Assembly (NCBI RefSeq): GCF_014280235.1 | Contig: NZ_CP047940.1 | Span: 1,302,001 to 1,366,000, forward strand | Direction: 5' to 3' | DNA length: 64,000 nt | Source of the DNA: Cyanobium sp. NS01 | GTDB lineage: Bacteria > Cyanobacteriota > Cyanobacteriia > PCC-6307 > Cyanobiaceae | Shown here: positions 1-9,749 of the stretch, piece after piece | How the letters are laid out: each line of letters opens with the position of its first letter | Position numbering within the stretch: position 1 is the first letter of the stretch | Made by a program: the position numbers and the translations under genes | The notes under the pieces: generated by a model | The model's database searches: none | What the model was told of the DNA's origin: nothing | Seen by the model: the letters and a program-made list of their open reading frames with translations, nothing else

Positions 1-1
1 G

Positions 2-166
2 CTGCAGCGGGCCCGCGAACAGATGCCGGCCGGAGCCACCGAGACCCGGGAGCGCTGTGAGGAGATTGAGGTGGGGATGAACAACGTGCGCTATCGCTGC
101 ACCGTGTGGTTCGACCCCGCGGCCCCCTCGCCGAGCGGCGATGGCGCCCAGGAGGCCACACCCTGA
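2..166 (+). CDS. C-terminal end of a conserved hypothetical protein (partial)
   Basis: The reading frame is open from the window edge to TGA at 164-166 and gives 54 residues, with the segment CEEIEVGMNNVRYRCTVWF. The start lies outside the window. The product was not recognised. High GC and third-position bias match the neighbouring core genes, so this is likely the end of a real gene. It converges on the YraN gene, leaving 27 bp. Confidence 0.5.
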   Translation: MQRAREQMPAGATETRERCEEIEVGMNNVRYRCTVWFDPAAPSPSGDGAQEATP

Positions 167-193
167 ACAGGGGGCCCGGCCTGCGGCGCCCGT

Positions 194-562
194 TCAGAAG
201 CTCACTTGAATCCAGCGCACCGCCCGGCGCGAGGGGGGCAGCGCCACCAGGGCATAGACCAGTTCCACGGGGCAGTCGGCCCAGGCGGGGTGGGCCTCCA
301 GCCAGCAGCTCCAGGCCCGCTGCAGCCTGAGCCGCTTGCGGGGCCCCAGGGACGCCTGGCCCCAGCCGTCGGGGCCGCAGCGGGAGCGGGCCTTCACCTC
401 CACCAGCAGCAGCCGCTGCGGCTTGCTGAGCACCAGGTCGAGCTCGCCCCAGCGGCAGCGCCACTGCCGCGAGTGCAGGGTCCAGCCGCGGGAGCCCAGC
501 AGGCGCAGGGCCCGCTGTTCGGCCCAGTCTCCCCGCCGCTGCAGGGTCGATCGCGCCGCCAT
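194..562 (-). CDS. yraN: YraN/UPF0102 family endonuclease-like protein
   Basis: The family has a restriction-endonuclease-like fold and is predicted to act on DNA; its cellular role is not settled. Visible family blocks in order are RGDWAEQRALRLLGSRGW, then CRWGELDLVL, then LLLVEVKARS. The Glu/Asp of GELD and the E-x-K of VEVKAR correspond to the PD-(D/E)xK-like site. I chose the ATG at 560-562 (start MAARSTLQRRG) because the alignable family region begins just after it. A longer frame to 646 adds a low-complexity Pro/Ala stretch. The product is about 122 aa, normal for the family. Confidence 0.85.
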   Translation of the reverse strand: MAARSTLQRRGDWAEQRALRLLGSRGWTLHSRQWRCRWGELDLVLSKPQRLLLVEVKARSRCGPDGWGQASLGPRKRLRLQRAWSCWLEAHPAWADCPVELVYALVALPPSRRAVRWIQVSF

Positions 563-710
563 TCCCTGCTCCGCTGGGGGCGCCGGCGGCCGGCGCCCGA
601 TCCTGCCGGGCAGCATTGCCACAGCCGCTGGCCAAGCGGGTGCCACAGGAGCCGATGCGGTGCATCAGCATGAGCTGTCCGATCCAGCGGCCAGCGGCCG
701 CATCAGCCCG

Positions 711-1253
711 ATGGCCGTGCCCCCCACTCCTGAGAGCCCGCTCTCTGCCGTCGCACCCGGCCGGGCCGGCTGGTGGCCCCGGCGTGGCGGGGTGTGGCTC
801 AGTCTGGTGCTGGCTCTGATCCTGTGGAGTCCGGCATCGGCCTTCGCCGCCGTGGATGTGGCCAAGCAGGTGTTGATCGGTGCCGACTATCACGGCCAGG
901 ACCTGCGCGGCGGCACCTTCAACCTCACCAACCTGCGCGACGCCGACCTCTCGGGCTCCGATCTGCAGGGAGCGAGCCTCTACGGCGCCAAATTGCAGGA
1001 TGCCGACATGAGCAACACCAACCTGCGCGAGGCCACCCTCGATTCAGCGGTGTTCAACGGCACCGATCTCACCAACGCCGTGCTGGAGGATGCCTTCGCC
1101 TTCAACGCCAAGTTCACGGACGTGATCATTGACGGCGCCGACTTCACCAATGTGCCCCTGCGCGGCGATGCTCTCAAGGTGCTCTGCGCGGCGGCCCGGG
1201 GCACCAATCCGATCACCGGGCGCGACACCCGGGACAGCCTCAACTGCGGCTGA
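711..1253 (+). CDS. Secreted (probably thylakoid lumenal) pentapeptide-repeat protein
   Basis: The product of about 180 aa starts at ATG 711. It has an Arg-containing N-terminal region, a hydrophobic signal core (SLVLALILW) and an SAFAA-like cleavage region near residue 45. About 20 tandem pentapeptides of the A(D/N)LxX type follow, for example ADLSG, SDLQG, ASLYG, AKLQD and ADMSN, which predict a right-handed quadrilateral beta helix. The tail has two cysteines (VLCAA and LNCG) that could form a disulfide. This layout resembles lumenal pentapeptide proteins of cyanobacteria and plastids. The biochemical role is unknown. The same frame is open upstream to 336, but that part overlaps yraN antisense and has no domain. 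Confidence 0.8.
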   Translation: MAVPPTPESPLSAVAPGRAGWWPRRGGVWLSLVLALILWSPASAFAAVDVAKQVLIGADYHGQDLRGGTFNLTNLRDADLSGSDLQGASLYGAKLQDADMSNTNLREATLDSAVFNGTDLTNAVLEDAFAFNAKFTDVIIDGADFTNVPLRGDALKVLCAAARGTNPITGRDTRDSLNCG

Positions 1254-1283
1254 GCGCCGACCCAGATCCGCCTCACCTGTGCC

Positions 1284-1727
1284 ATGAGTTTCGACGCCCA
1301 AAGCCTGGAGCGCCTGCGTCAGCTGGGCCGTTCGCTGCCCAAGCCCCTGCCCGTCCCCGAGCCCCCCGCGGCCCGCAGACCCAGGGCCGACCAGCCCCGC
1401 CACAAGCTGGAAACGGAGACCAATCCGGAGACGCTCTTCGCTGAGCTGATTCAGGCCAGCGCCGATGGCACCGTGCCGCCGCACCTGCTGGATCGGCTGC
1501 GGACGCTGGAGGCCGCCCGTCTGAAGCGCCAACCGGCGCCTGCGACAACGCCTGGCTCGAGGGCCGAAGCGCCATCAAATCGGGAGTCGTCCCGCCCCGG
1601 CAAAGCCAACGCCAGCAGCAACGGCAAGGGTCTGGGCCGCCCCGACCCCCGGCTGATCGGCGAACATCAGGAGCTCTACACGGCCTTCCAGCAACTGCTG
1701 CTGGAAGACGACGAAGCCCTGCCTTGA
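1284..1727 (+). CDS. Conserved hypothetical protein
   Basis: A 147-residue product starting MSFDAQSLERLRQLGRSL. It has a Pro/Arg-rich linker, a helical core (NPETLFAELIQASADG to LDRLRTLEAARL), a low-complexity Ser/Gly/Arg segment and a helical end (ELYTAFQQLLLEDDEALP). No catalytic motif or membrane segment is visible. It lies 30 bp after the pentapeptide gene on the same strand. Its stop TGA is contained in TTGA with the TTG start of the next gene, so the two are probably translationally coupled. Confidence 0.65.
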   Translation: MSFDAQSLERLRQLGRSLPKPLPVPEPPAARRPRADQPRHKLETETNPETLFAELIQASADGTVPPHLLDRLRTLEAARLKRQPAPATTPGSRAEAPSNRESSRPGKANASSNGKGLGRPDPRLIGEHQELYTAFQQLLLEDDEALP

Positions 1728-2155
1728 CCAGCCTGCGCCACCAGGCCTTCAGCGCAGGGAAAGTCACCGCCTTGGTCGGGCTCGGTTCCATCAGGCGTGC
1801 CGTGACCCGCCTGGGTTCGATCGGGCTCAGTGCCTTGGCGATCACAGTGCTCGCTGGCACTCGAGCCGCTGCCCAGGCGCCCCCCGAAGGCACCGGAGCC
1901 ACGCAGAAGGAGTCGTTCATGCTGATGTTCGGCAAGGGCAACGGGGCAATGCGCACCCTCTGTGCCCTCGAACGCGATGGCCTGATCACCGCGACGCAGC
2001 GGCAGCGCTACAGCGAACAGCTGATGGCCGTGCTCACCGAGTCTGCTGACGGCGCCACCGCCCATCGCAACGTGCGCATCGGCATGGCCTTCGCCGATGG
2101 CCGCAGCAGCCTCTGCCCGAGCGCGGTGTTCAGCCCAGGCCCGCTCAGTCCGTAG
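1724..2155 (+). CDS. Putative secreted hypothetical protein
   Basis: A 143-residue product from TTG 1724, overlapping the previous stop by 4 bp. Residues about 25-50 contain a hydrophobic stretch (IGLSALAITVLAGTRAAAQA) that ends in an Ala-x-Ala signal-peptidase-like site. The mature part contains MRTLCALERDGLITATQRQRY and two cysteines. The family was not recognised. An internal start nearer the signal peptide is possible. Base composition matches the core genome. Confidence 0.6.
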   Translation: MTSLRHQAFSAGKVTALVGLGSIRRAVTRLGSIGLSALAITVLAGTRAAAQAPPEGTGATQKESFMLMFGKGNGAMRTLCALERDGLITATQRQRYSEQLMAVLTESADGATAHRNVRIGMAFADGRSSLCPSAVFSPGPLSP

Positions 2156-3196
<1,041 letters not shown>

Positions 3197-3255
3197 ACAA
3201 CCATGGCCATGGGTGATCGGGAAGTAATTCGATGTTTTTAGAGCCGGACTCCGCC

Positions 3256-3681
3256 TTAAGGGCGCGAGCTGGCTTTGCCAGAGAGCGCTTGATAGATCAT
3301 CATATCAGCCTCTATTGGATCGGCTATCTTACGGCGTACTCTCATTTCATTTGCCTTACTACTAAACATGAGAAATGACATAAGCGGCGGAATAAACCCT
3401 AGCACCGAAAGCAGCGCAATCGCTCCAGATACATCTGAAGAAGCTGTGCTAATCGCTGCCAAATAAAAAATTGCAACTGGAACCCCAACAATGGTTGCAC
3501 ACCAAAAAGGCTTCCAATGGCCTGTCCTGATAGAATAGTAAAGTGATGCAAAGAAGCCTAAGAACAGGTGGAATGCAAACATCCATCCGATCCTTATGGA
3601 CGCAAGCTTGAGCTCTCTCAGATCTTTGACTCTCTGAGAGTATGCTCGTGCATCCTCGAGTCCCGGAGAAGACTGTTCCAT
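3256..3681 (-). CDS. Hypothetical membrane protein, atypically AT-rich
   Basis: A 141-residue product with three or four predicted membrane segments (GWMFAFHLFLGFFASLYY, FWCATIVGVPVAIFYLAAI, GAIALLSVLGFIPPLMSFLMF) and charged ends. The family was not recognised. Its codons are clearly richer in A/T than both neighbours, which suggests horizontal acquisition. It is convergent with gap, and no partner gene lies beside it on the minus strand. Confidence 0.55.
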   Translation of the reverse strand: MEQSSPGLEDARAYSQRVKDLRELKLASIRIGWMFAFHLFLGFFASLYYSIRTGHWKPFWCATIVGVPVAIFYLAAISTASSDVSGAIALLSVLGFIPPLMSFLMFSSKANEMRVRRKIADPIEADMMIYQALSGKASSRP

Positions 3682-3952
3682 AGAAGCTACACCTTCAATT
3701 AAAGATTAGCTTGAATCGGAGAGACGTCAAGCAATTGATGCAATACGCTAGGCAGCATCCCCTCATGTCATCGCTCGACTCCCAGTGGAGTCATCTAAGT
3801 CCATCCGCTTATAATCGGCTTGCTTGCTCAGTGGAGAACACGAGTAGGGGCCAGGTTTTTCATAATTGAATCGCCTTTCACCTGGAAGTGTCTTCAATGC
3901 CGAAGTACTGGGCAACCGTTGGAGGTACTCAGGTACGGGTTTGTCGTCCTAG

Positions 3953-4099
3953 CGATCCCGGCTGCCGGGGATTCTGATCTGTGTGCGGCGCCTGCGGGAC
4001 ATCGGCAAGCCCTGGCCCTGGCTGTTGCTCAGCCTGATTCCGATCGTGGGGGCTATCTGGCTGATCGTGCTGTTCTGCCAGCCCTCCGTGGCGCTCTGA
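3953..4099 (+). pseudogene. 3' remnant of a DUF805 membrane protein gene
   Basis: The frame ending at TGA 4097-4099 reads ICVRRLRDIGKPWPWLLL, then LIPIVGAIWLIVLFCQP. This matches the last conserved block of DUF805 proteins (R-R-hydrophobic-R-D-x-G followed by a membrane helix and IPxVG). An in-frame TAG at 3950-3952 cuts it off, and the N-terminal helices are not found upstream. The 270 bp between 3682 and 3952 hold no recognisable gene. Confidence 0.6.
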
Positions 4100-4150
4100 A
4101 CCCGGTTGAGACGCCCGGGGCACTGAACAGGAGATCGCTTCTGCTCCGCC

Positions 4151-4618
4151 GTGCCCCTTCGCCAGGCCGTCGCACCGACAGCCCCTTCACCTGCTGCTCC
4201 GCCCAGCGCCCTTCCGTCTGCCCCCGGGTCTTGCCCCCTAGGGTCCGGCGGAGCGCTGATCTCCCTGGTGGATCTGCGCAGTGCCGCCCAGCGCCACTGG
4301 TGGCTGGCCGGGGATGGCTTCCCCCAGCGGATCGCCGGCCTGCTGGCGGCGCCGCTGCAGGCCACGGGCCAGCCGGCGGCCAGCGCGGCGGAACTGGCCG
4401 AGATCTTTGCTCCCCTGCCGGCAATCGCTGCCGCGGAGGCCCATCCCGCCTGCCGTCAGGCGGGTTACCGCTACCTCCTCTGCCTGCGTTCCAGCGGGGT
4501 GCACCTCTCCTGCTGGCGGCAGTATCCCGGTGAGGTGGGCTGGCAGCGGCGCTGCGGGCCGATGGCCCTGGCTGCCTTCATCCGGCGCTTCGGCGCTCCT
4601 CGCGGTGCATCCAGCTGA
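4151..4618 (+). CDS. Hypothetical protein with C-terminal RCGPMxLAAFIxRF motif
   Basis: A 155-residue product from GTG 4151; the true start may be further in, near LISLVDLRSAAQRHWWLAG. The N terminus is Pro/Ala rich. The C terminus contains CLRSSGVHLSCWRQYPGEVGW and then RRCGPMALAAFIRRFGAP. An equivalent ending (RCGPMPLAAFIQRF) occurs in the unrelated-looking gene at 29717-30088, so the two may share a small family. Function unknown. It overlaps sdhB tail to tail by 41 bp. Confidence 0.5.
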   Translation: MPLRQAVAPTAPSPAAPPSALPSAPGSCPLGSGGALISLVDLRSAAQRHWWLAGDGFPQRIAGLLAAPLQATGQPAASAAELAEIFAPLPAIAAAEAHPACRQAGYRYLLCLRSSGVHLSCWRQYPGEVGWQRRCGPMALAAFIRRFGAPRGASS

Positions 4619-5330
4619 TCCAGTCGGCGGAGATCTCCTGGGGGCACACGGCCTCGCATTCCAGATGGCTGCTGCAGCTGCCGAAACCCTCCTGACCCAT
4701 CTGCTGCTGCATCGCCCGCGCCCGCCGGGCGCGCTCCGGCTGGCCCTGGGGCAGCTGGCCCAGGTGGGCCAGCTTGGCGGCCACGAACAGGCTGGCGGAG
4801 GCATTGCGGCAGCTGGCCACGCAGGCGCCACAGCCGATGCAGGTGGCTGTGTCGAAGGCGGATCGGGCCTGTTCGGCCCCCACCAGCATGGCGTTGCCAT
4901 CCGCCGCCTGGCCGGTGTTCACCGAGCAGTAGCCACCGGCGGCGATCAGGCGGTCGAGGGCGGAGCGATCCACGGCCAGGTCCTGCACCAGGGGGAAGGC
5001 CGCCGCACGCCAGGGCTCGAGGGTGAGCCGCTCACCACTGCTGAACTGGCGCAGATAGAGCTGGCAGACGCTGGTGGCGGCGCGGGGGCCATGGGCCTGG
5101 CCGTTCACCAGGAAGCCGCAGCTGCCGCAGATGCCCTCGCGGCAGTCGTGCTCCATCGACACCGGCCGCTCGCCCGCTGTGATCAGCTGCTCATTGAGCT
5201 GATCCAGCGCCTCCAGCAGCGACAGATCGGCCGACACCGACTCCAGGGTGTAGTCGCAGAAGCCGCCAGGAGCCTGGGCTGATTCCTGGCGCCAGATGCG
5301 CAGATGCAGGCAGAGGGTGCGACTGCTCAT
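4578..5330 (-). CDS. sdhB: Succinate dehydrogenase/fumarate reductase iron-sulfur subunit
   Basis: This 250-residue subunit passes electrons from the flavoprotein to the membrane cytochrome. The [2Fe-2S] ligands lie in CREGICGSCGFLVNG (about residues 63-77) with a later Cys in SVCQLYL. The [4Fe-4S] site is CIGCGACVASCRN (about 164-176) and the [3Fe-4S] region is SHLECEAVCPQEIS (about 222-235). The layout is that of the non-classical SDH/FRD group also seen in Bacillus and epsilonproteobacteria. The gene lies 9 bp after sdhA and is the last gene of sdhC-sdhA-sdhB. Confidence 0.92.
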   Translation of the reverse strand: MSSRTLCLHLRIWRQESAQAPGGFCDYTLESVSADLSLLEALDQLNEQLITAGERPVSMEHDCREGICGSCGFLVNGQAHGPRAATSVCQLYLRQFSSGERLTLEPWRAAAFPLVQDLAVDRSALDRLIAAGGYCSVNTGQAADGNAMLVGAEQARSAFDTATCIGCGACVASCRNASASLFVAAKLAHLGQLPQGQPERARRARAMQQQMGQEGFGSCSSHLECEAVCPQEISADWISWMHREERRSAG

Positions 5331-5339
5331 GGGTGGGGC

Positions 5340-7256
5340 TCAGCGGTAGCTGCGGGCACTGGGCTCGAGGCTGGTGAAGCGCAGGGGTTCAGCATGGCGA
5401 ACGGGGTCGGCGCCGCCCCGGTGCTCCCAGGCGGCGATGTGGGCGAAGCGGCTGTCATCACGCCTGGCCTCGCCGTCGGCGGTCTGGTGCTCCTCGCGGA
5501 AGTGGGCCCCGCACGACTCCTCGCGGGCCAGGGCATCACGCAGCATCAACTGGGCCAGGCCGAAGAAATCCTCCAGCCGCAGCGCCTTCTCCAGCTCCGG
5601 ATTGGGCCCCGCCGCCGTGCCCGGCAGCCGCACCTCGGCATGGAAGCGCTGCTCCAGCGCCGCCACCTCCGCCAGCCCGGCCCTGAGGCCGGCGGCGTCG
5701 CGGCTGATACCGCAGCGCTCGATCATCACCGCCCCCAGCTCCCGGTGGAAGGCATCCACGGGCCGTGGGCCCGCCACCTGCAGCAGGGCGGCGATGCGGC
5801 CAGCGGCCCGGGCGCGGGCCTCGCGGCAGGCCGGGTGGTCTGCCGCGATGGCAGGGGTGGCATGGCCCGCCAGCCAGGCCGTCACCGTGAGCGGTGCGAT
5901 GAAGTAGCCATCGGCCAGGCCCTGCATCAGGGCGCTGGCCCCGAGCCGGTTGGCGCCGTGCTCGGAGAAGTTGGCCTCACCCAGCACGAACAGCCCCGGA
6001 ATCGAACTCATCAGCCGGTAGTCCACCCACAGGCCGCCCATCGTGTAGTGGGGCGCCGGGTAGATGCGCAGCGGCGTGGTGTAGGGATCCTCGCCAGTGA
6101 TCCGCTCATACATCTGCAGCAGATTGCCGTAGCGGCTCTCGATCGTGCTGGCGCCCTGGCTGCTGATCGCATCGCGCAGATCGAGGTACACCGAGCGGCC
6201 GCCGGGCCCCACGCCATGGCCGGCCTGGCACAGCTCCCGGGCCCGCCGGGAGGCCAGATCGCGGGGCACCATGTTGCCGTAGGCGGGATAGAGACGCTCC
6301 AGGAAGTAGTCGCGCTCCTGCTCGGGAATCTCGGCCGGCGGGCGCGGATCGGCCGGCTGGAGCGGCAGCCACACGCGGCCGTCATTGCGCAGGCTCTCGC
6401 TCATCAGGGTGAGCTTGCTCTGGTAGGCGTCGCCGCTGGGGATGCAGGTGGGGTGGATCTGGGTGAAGCAGGGGTTGGCGAGCAGGGCGCCCTGGCGATG
6501 CGCCCGCCAGATGGCGCTGGCGTTGGACTTGAGCGCGTTGGTGGAGAGGAAATACACGTTGCTGTAGCCGCCGCTGGCCAGCAGCACGGCCTGGGCGGTG
6601 TGCACCTCCAGCTCACCGCTGATCAGATGGCGGGCCACCACGCCGCGGGCCACCCCCTCCACGGTGATGATCTCCAGCACATCGCGGCGGCAGAGCAGCT
6701 CCACCCGGCCGGCGGCCACCTGGCGCATGAGGGCCTGGTAGGCGCCGTAGAGCAGCTGCTGGCCCGTCTGGCCGCGGGCGTAGAAGGTGCGGCTCACCAG
6801 GGCCCCGCCGAAGTTGCGGGTGGCCAGGCTGCCGCCGTACTCCCGGGCGAAGGGCACGCCCTGGGCCACGCACTGATCAATGATGCCGCTGCTGATCTCC
6901 GCCAGCCGCCAGCAGCCCGCCTCGCGGGCGCGGAAGTCGCCGCCGCGCACGGTGTCGGCGAACAGGCGGCTGATGCTGTCGCCATCGGCGGCCCGGGGAC
7001 GGGCGGCATTGATGCCCCCCTGGGCCGCCACTGAATGGGCCCGGCGCGGGCTGTCATGGAAGCTGAGCAGCCGCACCTGGTAGCCCTGTTCGGCCAGGGT
7101 GGCCGCCGCCGAGGCGCCGGCCAGGCCGCTGCCCACCACCAGCAGCCGCAGCTGCCGCTTGCGCTGCGGGCTCACCAGGGGCAGCCCCTCCTTGCAGTGC
7201 TGCCAGGCCTGCGGCAGCGGACCACCGGGCAGCTGGGCATCGGGCAGTCCGCTCAT
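5340..7256 (-). CDS. sdhA: Succinate dehydrogenase/fumarate reductase flavoprotein subunit
   Basis: This 638-residue subunit oxidises succinate to fumarate (or the reverse) with covalently bound FAD and feeds the thylakoid quinone pool. The dinucleotide fold [21 protein letters not shown] begins near residue 38. The flavinylation His is in [10 protein letters not shown]. Substrate-site blocks are [10 protein letters not shown] and [16 protein letters not shown], and the second FAD block is [20 protein letters not shown]. The length suits the type with a single cytochrome b subunit. Its start overlaps the sdhC stop by 4 bp (ATGA), so the two are coupled. Confidence 0.94.
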   Translation of the reverse strand: MSGLPDAQLPGGPLPQAWQHCKEGLPLVSPQRKRQLRLLVVGSGLAGASAAATLAEQGYQVRLLSFHDSPRRAHSVAAQGGINAARPRAADGDSISRLFADTVRGGDFRAREAGCWRLAEISSGIIDQCVAQGVPFAREYGGSLATRNFGGALVSRTFYARGQTGQQLLYGAYQALMRQVAAGRVELLCRRDVLEIITVEGVARGVVARHLISGELEVHTAQAVLLASGGYSNVYFLSTNALKSNASAIWRAHRQGALLANPCFTQIHPTCIPSGDAYQSKLTLMSESLRNDGRVWLPLQPADPRPPAEIPEQERDYFLERLYPAYGNMVPRDLASRRARELCQAGHGVGPGGRSVYLDLRDAISSQGASTIESRYGNLLQMYERITGEDPYTTPLRIYPAPHYTMGGLWVDYRLMSSIPGLFVLGEANFSEHGANRLGASALMQGLADGYFIAPLTVTAWLAGHATPAIAADHPACREARARAAGRIAALLQVAGPRPVDAFHRELGAVMIERCGISRDAAGLRAGLAEVAALEQRFHAEVRLPGTAAGPNPELEKALRLEDFFGLAQLMLRDALAREESCGAHFREEHQTADGEARRDDSRFAHIAAWEHRGGADPVRHAEPLRFTSLEPSARSYR

Positions 7257-7894
7257 GGCCCCGGCTGCAGAGGCAGCCCCAGGCCGAGGGCCAGCGCCAC
7301 GGATACCGCCGCGAAGCCGATGGCCACCACCAGGGCCAGCAGGCGCCCCGCCAGGCGGATGCGGGGGCCGTTGCCGGCATCGAGCAGGCCCAGGCTGCGG
7401 TGGGCGGCCTCCGAGCCATGCAGCAGATGCAGTCCCACGGCGGCGGCGGCGGCGAGGTAGAGGGCCAGCATGGCCGGCTGGCGCAGCACTGCCTCGAGGG
7501 CGGCCCGTTCGGCCCCCTGCGGCGGGCGCGGCCAGCGCAGCTGGCCCAGATGCACCGCCAGAAAGAGCAGCAGCCCCACGCCGCCGATCGCCTGGCTGCG
7601 GGCCGCCAGAGCCGCCAGCGGCTGGCCGCGACGGCTGCTGAGGCTGGCGCTGTTGCCGGCGCGACGGTTGGCGATCACCTTGGCCAGCCCCAGGCCCAGA
7701 TGCAGCAGTGCCGCAGCCAGCAGGGCCAGCTCCACCAGGGGCAGCCAGGCGGCGCGATGCAGACCGGCCGCATAGGCCTCAAAGCGCTCGGGGGCCAGCA
7801 CCGCCGGCAGCACGCCGGCCAGATGCACCAGCAGGAACAGCACCAGCAGCAGCCCCGCCCCCGCCGTGCCCAGCCTCAGCGTGGTTGCGCCCAT
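7253..7894 (-). CDS. sdhC: Succinate dehydrogenase cytochrome b558-type membrane subunit
   Basis: The product of about 213 aa has five hydrophobic helices. Histidines suitable for two b hemes and quinone contact occur in [33 protein letters not shown] and [16 protein letters not shown]. It anchors SdhA-SdhB in the membrane. I chose ATG 7892-7894 ([12 protein letters not shown]); extension to 7969 would run over the LexA box at 7972-7985 and adds no family sequence. It is the first gene of the operon and is divergent from umuD. Confidence 0.8.
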   Translation of the reverse strand: MGATTLRLGTAGAGLLLVLFLLVHLAGVLPAVLAPERFEAYAAGLHRAAWLPLVELALLAAALLHLGLGLAKVIANRRAGNSASLSSRRGQPLAALAARSQAIGGVGLLLFLAVHLGQLRWPRPPQGAERAALEAVLRQPAMLALYLAAAAAVGLHLLHGSEAAHRSLGLLDAGNGPRIRLAGRLLALVVAIGFAAVSVALALGLGLPLQPGP

Positions 7895-7971
7895 CCCCGT
7901 GGCCACCGTTGATCGGCTGCGGTGTTGAGCCCATGGTATGGAGAACAGCGCCCCTGACACCGCATCCACTC

Positions 7972-7985
7972 AGTACATCTGTACT
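7972..7985. promoter_or_regulatory. LexA box (cyanobacterial type)
   Basis: AGTACATCTGTACT matches the cyanobacterial LexA consensus RGTACNNNDGTWCB at every position. It lies 27 bp upstream of the proposed umuD start and 77 bp from the divergent sdhC start. Repression of umuD-umuC until DNA damage is the natural reading. An effect on sdhC is possible but not shown. Confidence 0.85.
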
Positions 7986-8012
7986 AGTCTGTGGATTGAC
8001 GATCCCCGCGGC

Positions 8013-8411
8013 GTGGCCGACATCTCCAGGCGCCGCCCCAACAGCCAGGCCAGCTCACACGCCAGCGCCCAGGCCAGAAGCCAGGCCACCGCCCAGCCAG
8101 GCCTCAACCTGCAGCGGCTGCTGGTGCCCCACCCCGGCGCCACCCTGCTGCTGCGGGTGGCCGGCGACTCGATGCGCGATGCCGGCATCCGGCACGGCGA
8201 CCTGCTGGTGGTGGACCGGCAGCTCGAACCGCGGGCGGGCCTGGTGGTAGTGGCCCTGCTCGATGGCGGCTTCACCGTGAAACGCCTGGCCGGCCGCGGA
8301 ACCCGGCAGTGGCTGGAGGCGGCCCATCCCGCCTACCCGTCCCTGCCGCTGCACCCGCATCCCGACGCCCGCATCTGGGGGGTGGCCACCCATGTGATCC
8401 GCCGCTGCTGA
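8013..8411 (+). CDS. umuD: UmuD-like S24 peptidase, SOS mutagenesis
   Basis: The product of about 132 aa has a UmuD catalytic core: LNLQRLLVPHPGATLLLRV, GDSMRDAGIRHGDLLVVD (catalytic Ser) and VVALLDGGFTVKRL (catalytic Lys). It should pair with UmuC to form a translesion polymerase. The same frame is open from ATG 7938, but that would put the LexA box inside the gene, so GTG 8013 is preferred. The N-terminal arm is low-complexity Ser/Gln/Ala/Arg, and I see no Ala-Gly or Cys-Gly self-cleavage site ahead of the core. UmuC starts 7 bp downstream. Confidence 0.85.
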   Translation: MADISRRRPNSQASSHASAQARSQATAQPGLNLQRLLVPHPGATLLLRVAGDSMRDAGIRHGDLLVVDRQLEPRAGLVVVALLDGGFTVKRLAGRGTRQWLEAAHPAYPSLPLHPHPDARIWGVATHVIRRC

Positions 8412-8418
8412 GGGGGCC

Positions 8419-9705
8419 ATGCCGACCAGCACGGCCATCGCCCTGATCGATGGCAACAACTTCTATGCCTCCTGCGAGGCGGTGCTGGAGCCCGCCCTGC
8501 TGGGCCGGCCGCTGGTGGTGCTCTCCAACAACGACGGCTGCATCGTGTCGCGCAGTGCCGAGGCCAGGCGGCTCGGCGTCGCCATGGGCCAGCCCTACTT
8601 CCAGGTGCAGCGCCAGCTGGAGCGCCTCGGCGTGGTGGTGCGCAGCTCCAACTACGCCCTCTACGCCGACATGAGCCAGCGGCTGATGGCCACCCTGGAG
8701 CGCTGGGTGGAGGAGCTGGAGATCTACTCGATCGACGAGGCCTTCGGCCTGCTGCCCCGGCCGCCGGGCAGCGATCTCACCGCCTGGGGGCTGGAGCTGC
8801 GGCGGGCGGTGCAGCGGGAGCTGGGGCTGCCGGTGGCGGTGGGCCTCGCCCCCACCAAGGTGCTGGCCAAGCTGGCCAACCGCCTCGCCAAGGGGCAACC
8901 GGCCCATGGCCATGTGTTCGACCTGGGAGCCTGCAGCGACCCCTCCGCCTGGCTGCAGCAGGTGGCGATCGAAGACGTGTGGGGCATCGGCCGACGCCTG
9001 GCCCGCTGGTGCCGGCTGCGGGGCGTCGCCCATGCCCTCGCCCTGCGCGACATGCCGAGCGGTGAGCTGCGCCAGAAGTGCGGCGTGGTGGGCCTGCGGC
9101 TGCAGCAGGAACTGCGGGGCCACCGCTGCCTGCCGCTCACCCTGGTGCCAGCGCCGAAGCAGGAAACCTGCGTGAGCCGCAGCTTCAGCCAGCCGGTGCG
9201 CACGGCCGCGGAGCTGCGCCAGGCGGTGGCCACCTACACGGTGCGGGCGGCCGAGAAGCTGCGCCGCCAACGGCAGCGGGCCGGGGCCCTGAGCGTGTTC
9301 GTGCGCAGCAACCCGTTCAACGGCACCAGCTTCTACAGCAACAGCGCCACCCTCACCCTGGCGCTGCCCAGCCAGGACACCGCCGTGCTGCTGGCGGCGG
9401 CCCTGCCCCTGGCCGAGGCCCTGTTCCGTCCCCAGCACCCGCTGCAGAAGGCCGGCGTGCTGCTGCTGCAGCTGCAGGGCGAGGAGCTGCTGCAACACCA
9501 CCTGCTGCAACCGATGCCGCCGGAGCAGCAGCAGCGCCGCGCTGCCCTGATGGCCGCCGTGGACCGGCTCAACCGCCGCTACGGGCGCGGCACCGTGCAG
9601 TGGGCCGCCTGCGGACTGCAACCGCCCTGGGCGATGCGGCGCGACAGGCTCTCCCGGGCCGCCACCACGCGGCTGGAGGCGATCCCACGGGTGCTGGCGC
9701 AGTGA
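8419..9705 (+). CDS. umuC: DNA polymerase V catalytic subunit UmuC (Y family)
   Basis: This 428-residue error-prone polymerase bypasses lesions. Y-family motifs in order are ALIDGNNFYASCEAV (metal-binding Asp), VVLSNNDGCIVSRSAEARR, YSIDEAFGLL (catalytic Asp-Glu, about residue 105), GLAPTKVLAKLANRLAK and VWGIGRRLARW (helix-hairpin-helix region). A UmuC-type C-terminal part follows (CVSRSFSQPV to FVRSNPFNG). It is co-transcribed with umuD under the LexA box. Confidence 0.94.
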   Translation: MPTSTAIALIDGNNFYASCEAVLEPALLGRPLVVLSNNDGCIVSRSAEARRLGVAMGQPYFQVQRQLERLGVVVRSSNYALYADMSQRLMATLERWVEELEIYSIDEAFGLLPRPPGSDLTAWGLELRRAVQRELGLPVAVGLAPTKVLAKLANRLAKGQPAHGHVFDLGACSDPSAWLQQVAIEDVWGIGRRLARWCRLRGVAHALALRDMPSGELRQKCGVVGLRLQQELRGHRCLPLTLVPAPKQETCVSRSFSQPVRTAAELRQAVATYTVRAAEKLRRQRQRAGALSVFVRSNPFNGTSFYSNSATLTLALPSQDTAVLLAAALPLAEALFRPQHPLQKAGVLLLQLQGEELLQHHLLQPMPPEQQQRRAALMAAVDRLNRRYGRGTVQWAACGLQPPWAMRRDRLSRAATTRLEAIPRVLAQ

Positions 9706-9749
9706 CAGGCGGGATCAGCGCTGCGGCCGGGCTCGTCGTGGGGCGGAAC

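Noticed and set aside
5304-7034. Long plus-strand reading frame opposite sdhA (576 aa)
   Set aside because: Antisense to a complete flavoprotein gene; composition is typical of GC-rich mirror frames.
7938-8012. Upstream ATG start for umuD
   Set aside because: It would place the LexA operator within the coding region and adds residues unlike any UmuD.
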